From assembly GCA_028821605.1 (NCBI GenBank), contig JAPPFM010000035.1, positions 1 to 64,000 of the forward strand: a DNA stretch of 64,000 nt, in the 5' to 3' direction. How positions within the stretch are numbered: position 1 is the stretch's first letter; every line of letters begins with the position of its first letter. Positions 61,031 through 64,000 of the stretch are shown here, piece after piece. The position numbers and the translations under genes were made by a program. The DNA is from Candidatus Poribacteria bacterium. Its GTDB lineage: Bacteria; Poribacteria; WGA-4E; WGA-3G. A model generated the notes under the pieces. The model saw only the letters and a list, made by a program, of their open reading frames with translations. It did not search any database and was not told where the DNA came from.

Positions 61031-61630
61031 ATGAACGCACAAGAATTTGGCGCATTACCTGCCGACGGAAATCCCGACGCCCTACTCTCGCAAGAAGGAC
61101 TCCCTCCCAAACCCATCAAGATGACATTGGAGGAATTCCTTGAAAGCGATTTAGAGGGATATGAATACATTAAAGGAGAATTAGTGCCTATGCCGCCGAC
61201 ATCAGCGGAACATGGTGATATTAGTGCGGATCTGTTCTGGTTTTTGAATTTGCATGTCCGTGAAAACAAACTTGGACGTGTCTATATGCCAGATACGGGT
61301 TTCCGAGTTGGGGAACGAGTGCTGATGCCAGATGTGGCCTTCGTTTCGACAGATAAACTCCCCGCTGACAGGAGCAAAACCTTTCCAATCCCACCAGATC
61401 TCGCCGTTGAGGTGGTTTCTCGAACAGATATAGAATACCGGATTGAGGAAAAAGCATTTGCCTACCTTGAAGCGGGCACACAATTCGTATGGGTTCTTAA
61501 GCCGCTATCCAAGACAGTGACGGTCTATCGTTCAGAAACAGACATCACGCTGTTCACACGGAATGACACTCTAACTGGTGAAGAGGTTATCCAGGGGTTT
61601 TCTTGTCAAGTAGCAGAATTTTTTGAGTAG
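61031..61630 (+). CDS. Uma2-family endonuclease-like protein
   Basis: A 199-residue protein of the Uma2/DUF820 family, a PD-(D/E)XK-fold group very expanded in cyanobacteria and other environmental phyla. Core residues: YIKGELVPMPPTSAEHGDIS, VLMPDVAFVS with the Asp, and PPDLAVEVVSRTD with the Glu. The usual ExK Lys is less clear, replaced by a nearby EKAFAYLEAG. Its biological target is unknown; some are thought to be linked to mobile DNA. The ATG at 61031 follows GAGGTGAAAAC. Confidence 0.85.
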   Translation: MNAQEFGALPADGNPDALLSQEGLPPKPIKMTLEEFLESDLEGYEYIKGELVPMPPTSAEHGDISADLFWFLNLHVRENKLGRVYMPDTGFRVGERVLMPDVAFVSTDKLPADRSKTFPIPPDLAVEVVSRTDIEYRIEEKAFAYLEAGTQFVWVLKPLSKTVTVYRSETDITLFTRNDTLTGEEVIQGFSCQVAEFFE

Positions 61631-61672
61631 TGTTCCCAGAAAAAAGACCTGTTTCTTTAGAAAGGACAATAT

Positions 61673-62116
61673 ATGCTAATCGCAGATTTAAATGAAATTG
61701 AAGGACGCACCTATCCTGCCCGTAGACGCACCAAAAACCTCGTCGGCGGCGCGTCCCCGATCCAGATAGGTGAATTCTGCATGGGGTTCGTCGTCTTAGA
61801 GCCAAACGGTGGACAAGTGCCGTGGCACAACCACGAACAGGAAGAGATCTACTTCATCGTTGAAGGCGAAGGCGAAATGTGCCTCGGTGAAGAGCGTCAA
61901 GTGCTGTCCACAGGTCAGACCGTTTTTATTCCGTCATGGGTCTTCCACCAATTGACGAACACCAGCGATACACCGATGAAGATGGTCTACTGCTATGGAC
62001 CCGCGGGCGATGTGGCGCATTGGAAACAAGAACTCGCTGGCACACTCCCGAAAGCCGGTGTCGAGGCACCACCACTCCCAGAAGGCGCAGCACCTCAATG
62101 CACTGACAAACCTTAA
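61673..62116 (+). CDS. Cupin-domain protein
   Basis: A 147-residue single-domain cupin. Motif 1 is WHNHEQEEIYFIVEGEGEM with the metal ligands His, His and Glu; motif 2 is FIPSWVFHQLTNTSDTPM with the last His. Such proteins bind a metal and a small acid or sugar and act as isomerases, dioxygenases or sensors; which is not evident here. AAAGGAC lies before the ATG. It is 42 bases after the Uma2 gene and upstream of a Gfo/Idh/MocA gene, which could fit sugar metabolism. Confidence 0.85.
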   Translation: MLIADLNEIEGRTYPARRRTKNLVGGASPIQIGEFCMGFVVLEPNGGQVPWHNHEQEEIYFIVEGEGEMCLGEERQVLSTGQTVFIPSWVFHQLTNTSDTPMKMVYCYGPAGDVAHWKQELAGTLPKAGVEAPPLPEGAAPQCTDKP

Positions 62117-62236
62117 GAATGGTTGTCAGTCGTCGGTTGTCGGTTATCGGCAGAAAGACGCTTTTGTAACAATCTCCCCCAGTTTGAAGTCCTTTGGGAA
62201 GTAGTGAATCGTTACAAACCCCTCTTAACCGAGAAC
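62117..62236. repeat. TGACAACTGA-type repeat after the cupin gene
   Basis: TTGTCAGTCGTCGGTTGTCG at the left is followed by CTTTTGTAACAATC, CCCCAGTTTGAAGT and, near the right end, CGTTACAAACCCCTCTTAACC. TTTGTAAC and GTTACAAA form an inner inverted repeat. The middle matches the mpa-dop repeat. The conserved-loop hairpin follows directly. Confidence 0.65.
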
Positions 62237-62292
62237 TTTAACCATCAACTCGTCTACAGATACTTTTGCTAAAGCACGAGTTGATGGTTAAA
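62237..62292. repeat. Hairpin with conserved loop, copy 2
   Basis: A perfect 16 bp stem, TTTAACCATCAACTCG (62237-62252) and its complement (62277-62292), encloses a 24-base loop with the core CTACAGATACTTTTGCTAAA. The loop is shared with the hairpin after pafA; the stem is not. It lies 27 bases before the Gfo/Idh/MocA gene start. Confidence 0.75.
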
Positions 62293-62318
62293 ACCGATAA
62301 CTATAAAAAGGATTATAC

Positions 62319-63488
62319 ATGACCAATCATACCCAAAAGACACATCGCGTCGGCATCATCATGAACGGTGTCACCGGTAGGATGGGAACAAATCAACACC
62401 TCATCCGCTCTATCTTAGCAATTGCAGAAGAGGGTGGCATCCCAATTGGTGACGGTGAAGTCATCATGCCTGATCCCTTTCTCGTCGGTAGAAATCCAGC
62501 AAAATTAGAGAAGCTCTCCGAAACCACCGGTGTTGAAAAATGGAGCACTGATCTCGACGCTGCCCTCGCCGACGACGCTTATAGCGTCTATTTCGACGCA
62601 CAGGTTACGTCCCGTCGGGTTGACGCGGTGGAAGCTGCAATATCCGCTGGCAAACACATCTATTGTGAAAAACCGACTGCTACCACGACTGCGGATGCGT
62701 ATCGCCTCTATGAGCAAGCAGCGAAGGCAGGACTCAAAAACGGTGTCGTTCAGGACAAACTCTGGTTACCCGGCATTCAGAAACTGAAACGTTTGATAGA
62801 TGCAGACTTTTTCGGGCGGATCATTGCTGTCCGTGGCGAGTTCGGTTATTGGGTCTTCCAAGGCGATGCCATTCCAACACAACGTCCCTCTTGGAACTAC
62901 CGTGTTGAAGACGGTGGCGGCATTATTCTCGATATGTTCAGCCACTGGCGATATGTTATTGACAACCTTTTCGGAGCAATCAAAGCGGTCTCCTGTATCG
63001 CTGCCACACATCTCCCGAAACGGTGGGACGAAGAAGACAAACCTTACGCATGTACCGCTGAGGATGCTGCCTATGCGACGTTTGAATTGGAGAACGGTAT
63101 CATTGCACATTTTAACTCATCATGGGCAGTCAGAGTCCGCCGCGACGATCTGCTAACGATACACGTGGACGGTTTGAACGGGTCCGCCGTTGTAGGTTTG
63201 AGAGATTGCTGGATCCAACCGCTCTCTGGCACCCCGCGTCCTGTCTGGAATCCCGACATCGAACAACCGATCAAATTCTTCGACGGTTGGCTCAAGGTCC
63301 CAGAGCAGGAAGACTATGAGAACGCATTTAGGGCACAATGGGAGTTGTTCCTCCGACATGTTGTCGCCGATGAGCCGTTCCCATGGACGCTACTCGCGGG
63401 GGCAAAGGGTGTGCAGTTAGCAGAAAAGGGCATGGAATCGTGGCAGACCCGCAAATGGGTCGAATTGCCAGAATTAGCAGCACTGTAA
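62319..63488 (+). CDS. Gfo/Idh/MocA-family oxidoreductase
   Basis: A 389-residue NAD(P)-dependent dehydrogenase with an N-terminal Rossmann segment (RVGIIMNGVTGRMGTNQHLI), the catalytic Lys in HIYCEKPTATTTADAYRLYE, and a C-terminal sheet domain with DGGGIILDMFSHWRYVIDN. The Rossmann start GVTGRMG is unusual for this family and recalls dihydrodipicolinate reductase-like folds. AAAGGAT lies seven bases before the ATG. The substrate is unknown. Confidence 0.87.
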   Translation: MTNHTQKTHRVGIIMNGVTGRMGTNQHLIRSILAIAEEGGIPIGDGEVIMPDPFLVGRNPAKLEKLSETTGVEKWSTDLDAALADDAYSVYFDAQVTSRRVDAVEAAISAGKHIYCEKPTATTTADAYRLYEQAAKAGLKNGVVQDKLWLPGIQKLKRLIDADFFGRIIAVRGEFGYWVFQGDAIPTQRPSWNYRVEDGGGIILDMFSHWRYVIDNLFGAIKAVSCIAATHLPKRWDEEDKPYACTAEDAAYATFELENGIIAHFNSSWAVRVRRDDLLTIHVDGLNGSAVVGLRDCWIQPLSGTPRPVWNPDIEQPIKFFDGWLKVPEQEDYENAFRAQWELFLRHVVADEPFPWTLLAGAKGVQLAEKGMESWQTRKWVELPELAAL

Positions 63489-63632
63489 CCCATCATCTAC
63501 TGTAGCATAGACTGTTAGTCTGTGCGTGTATGGGTCGCAAACTAAAAGTTTTGCGGCGTACCCGCCCAGATGCGACGTGCATCACACTACAAAACGGAGA
63601 ACTAAATGCCCTGACTGACAACCATTCCTCTA

Positions 63633-63661
63633 TTGACAAAAGTTGGAGCCATTTGTATAAT
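63633..63661 (+). promoter_or_regulatory. Consensus sigma70 promoter for the last gene
   Basis: TTGACA (63633-63638), a 17-base spacer and TATAAT (63656-63661) form a perfect consensus pair 58 bases before the ATG at 63720. The rest of the 231-base gap after the Gfo/Idh/MocA gene holds no gene that I can see. Confidence 0.78.
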
Positions 63662-63719
63662 TCACGGCAATTGGTCAAAGGTCTCGAACTTTAGTCGGTA
63701 TTTGATAAGGGGGTAACAA

Positions 63720-64000
63720 ATGACTGAAAAAGAAATTCAGGAAGCGACAAAACGTGCTGATAGAATTGTAGAAAAGGTTAGGTCCTTAGTTACCTTAGAG
63801 GGCAAAGTTGTGGAGGTGAGGGAGTCTGTGCGCCAACTTTCTGTCAACGGCGATACTGCACCTATAGAGCGTCTGGACATGCTGGCAGAATTGGAATCTC
63901 AGTTGAAAGAAAGCGTTGAGGAGTTAGACGGTATTACAGACGAACTCAAATTCGCAACACCCTGTTTCAGAGCTTACGTCTTACCGCAGATGAGTGAAAT
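63720..64000 (+). CDS. Hypothetical coiled-coil protein, 3' truncated by window edge
   Basis: An open frame runs from the ATG at 63720 to the right edge (at least 93 residues) with GGGGG six to ten bases upstream and a consensus promoter before it. The visible part begins MTEKEIQEATKRADRIVEKV and is rich in Glu, Lys and Leu with heptad-like spacing (MLAELESQLKESVEELDGIT), suggesting a coiled coil. No family is recognised. The partial reading frame is clearly preferred over shadows on the other strand because of the promoter and ribosome binding site. Confidence 0.7.
   Translation, partial: MTEKEIQEATKRADRIVEKVRSLVTLEGKVVEVRESVRQLSVNGDTAPIERLDMLAELESQLKESVEELDGITDELKFATPCFRAYVLPQMSE

Overview
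The window looks like a chromosome segment of an uncultured, environmental, mid-GC Gram-negative-type bacterium, most likely a Candidatus Poribacteria-like lineage. This assignment is inference from content: several Gfo/Idh/MocA dehydrogenases, a SUMF1-type protein, large WD40 and TPR proteins, Uma2 nucleases, paired DUF6785-like membrane proteins, a LolA homologue and a complete Pup-proteasome locus. Promoters with near-consensus sigma70 hexamers and 17-18 bp spacers can be read directly in many gaps, and AGGAGG-type ribosome binding sites decide many starts. No tRNA, rRNA or CRISPR array was recognised.

Layout. 1-8.9 kb: the 3' part of an assimilatory nitrate reductase, then a minus-strand run (SUMF1 protein, AAA ATPase with a nuclease domain, small protein, HicB-like protein, D-2-hydroxyacid dehydrogenase, HAD phosphatase, 6-phosphogluconate dehydrogenase). 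9-15.2 kb: a MITE-like element, a WD40 protein and a heterodimeric ABC exporter pair. 15.3-18.2 kb: HNH nuclease with a small partner, a MjaI-like restriction-modification pair and a retropepsin-like protease. 18.3-24.3 kb: two near-identical DUF6785-like membrane protein genes with the same promoter. One copy carries an archaeal-type phosphopantothenate synthetase gene between promoter and membrane protein, and a TPR gene lies between the copies. 24.5-31.2 kb: a plus-strand defence-like cassette: HigB toxin, a HigA-like/TPR/nuclease fusion, a nuclease-methyltransferase fusion, HsdS, a membrane TPR protein and a 67-residue protein.

31.4-42.5 kb: VOC proteins, two Gfo/Idh/MocA dehydrogenases, a 1230-residue propeller-PP2C sensor phosphatase, a DUF58 protein, a YgiT-type zinc finger, a PIN toxin with its antitoxin, and an IS630 element sitting in the loop of a palindromic repeat. 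42.6-51.1 kb: cobalamin-dependent methionine synthase, LolA, PgsA, ThpR, RecA and a secreted protein. 51.1-58.1 kb: the Pup-proteasome system in the order mpa, dop, pup, prcB, prcA, pafA. Pup ends in GGQ, so Dop should deamidate it, PafA should ligate it to substrates, and Mpa should unfold these into the PrcAB chamber. 58.2-64 kb: pyruvate phosphate dikinase, Uma2 nuclease, cupin, a third Gfo/Idh/MocA protein and the start of a coiled-coil protein.

Most noteworthy observations: two hairpins at 58062-58117 and 62237-62292 with an almost identical loop but completely different, perfectly paired stems; a HigA-like antitoxin fused to TPR and a PD-(D/E)XK domain beside a translocase-less type I-like system; an archaeal pantothenate-to-CoA enzyme apparently lost from one copy of a duplicated block; an IS630 insertion that splits a palindrome; and a repeat family concentrated in the gaps of the proteasome locus.
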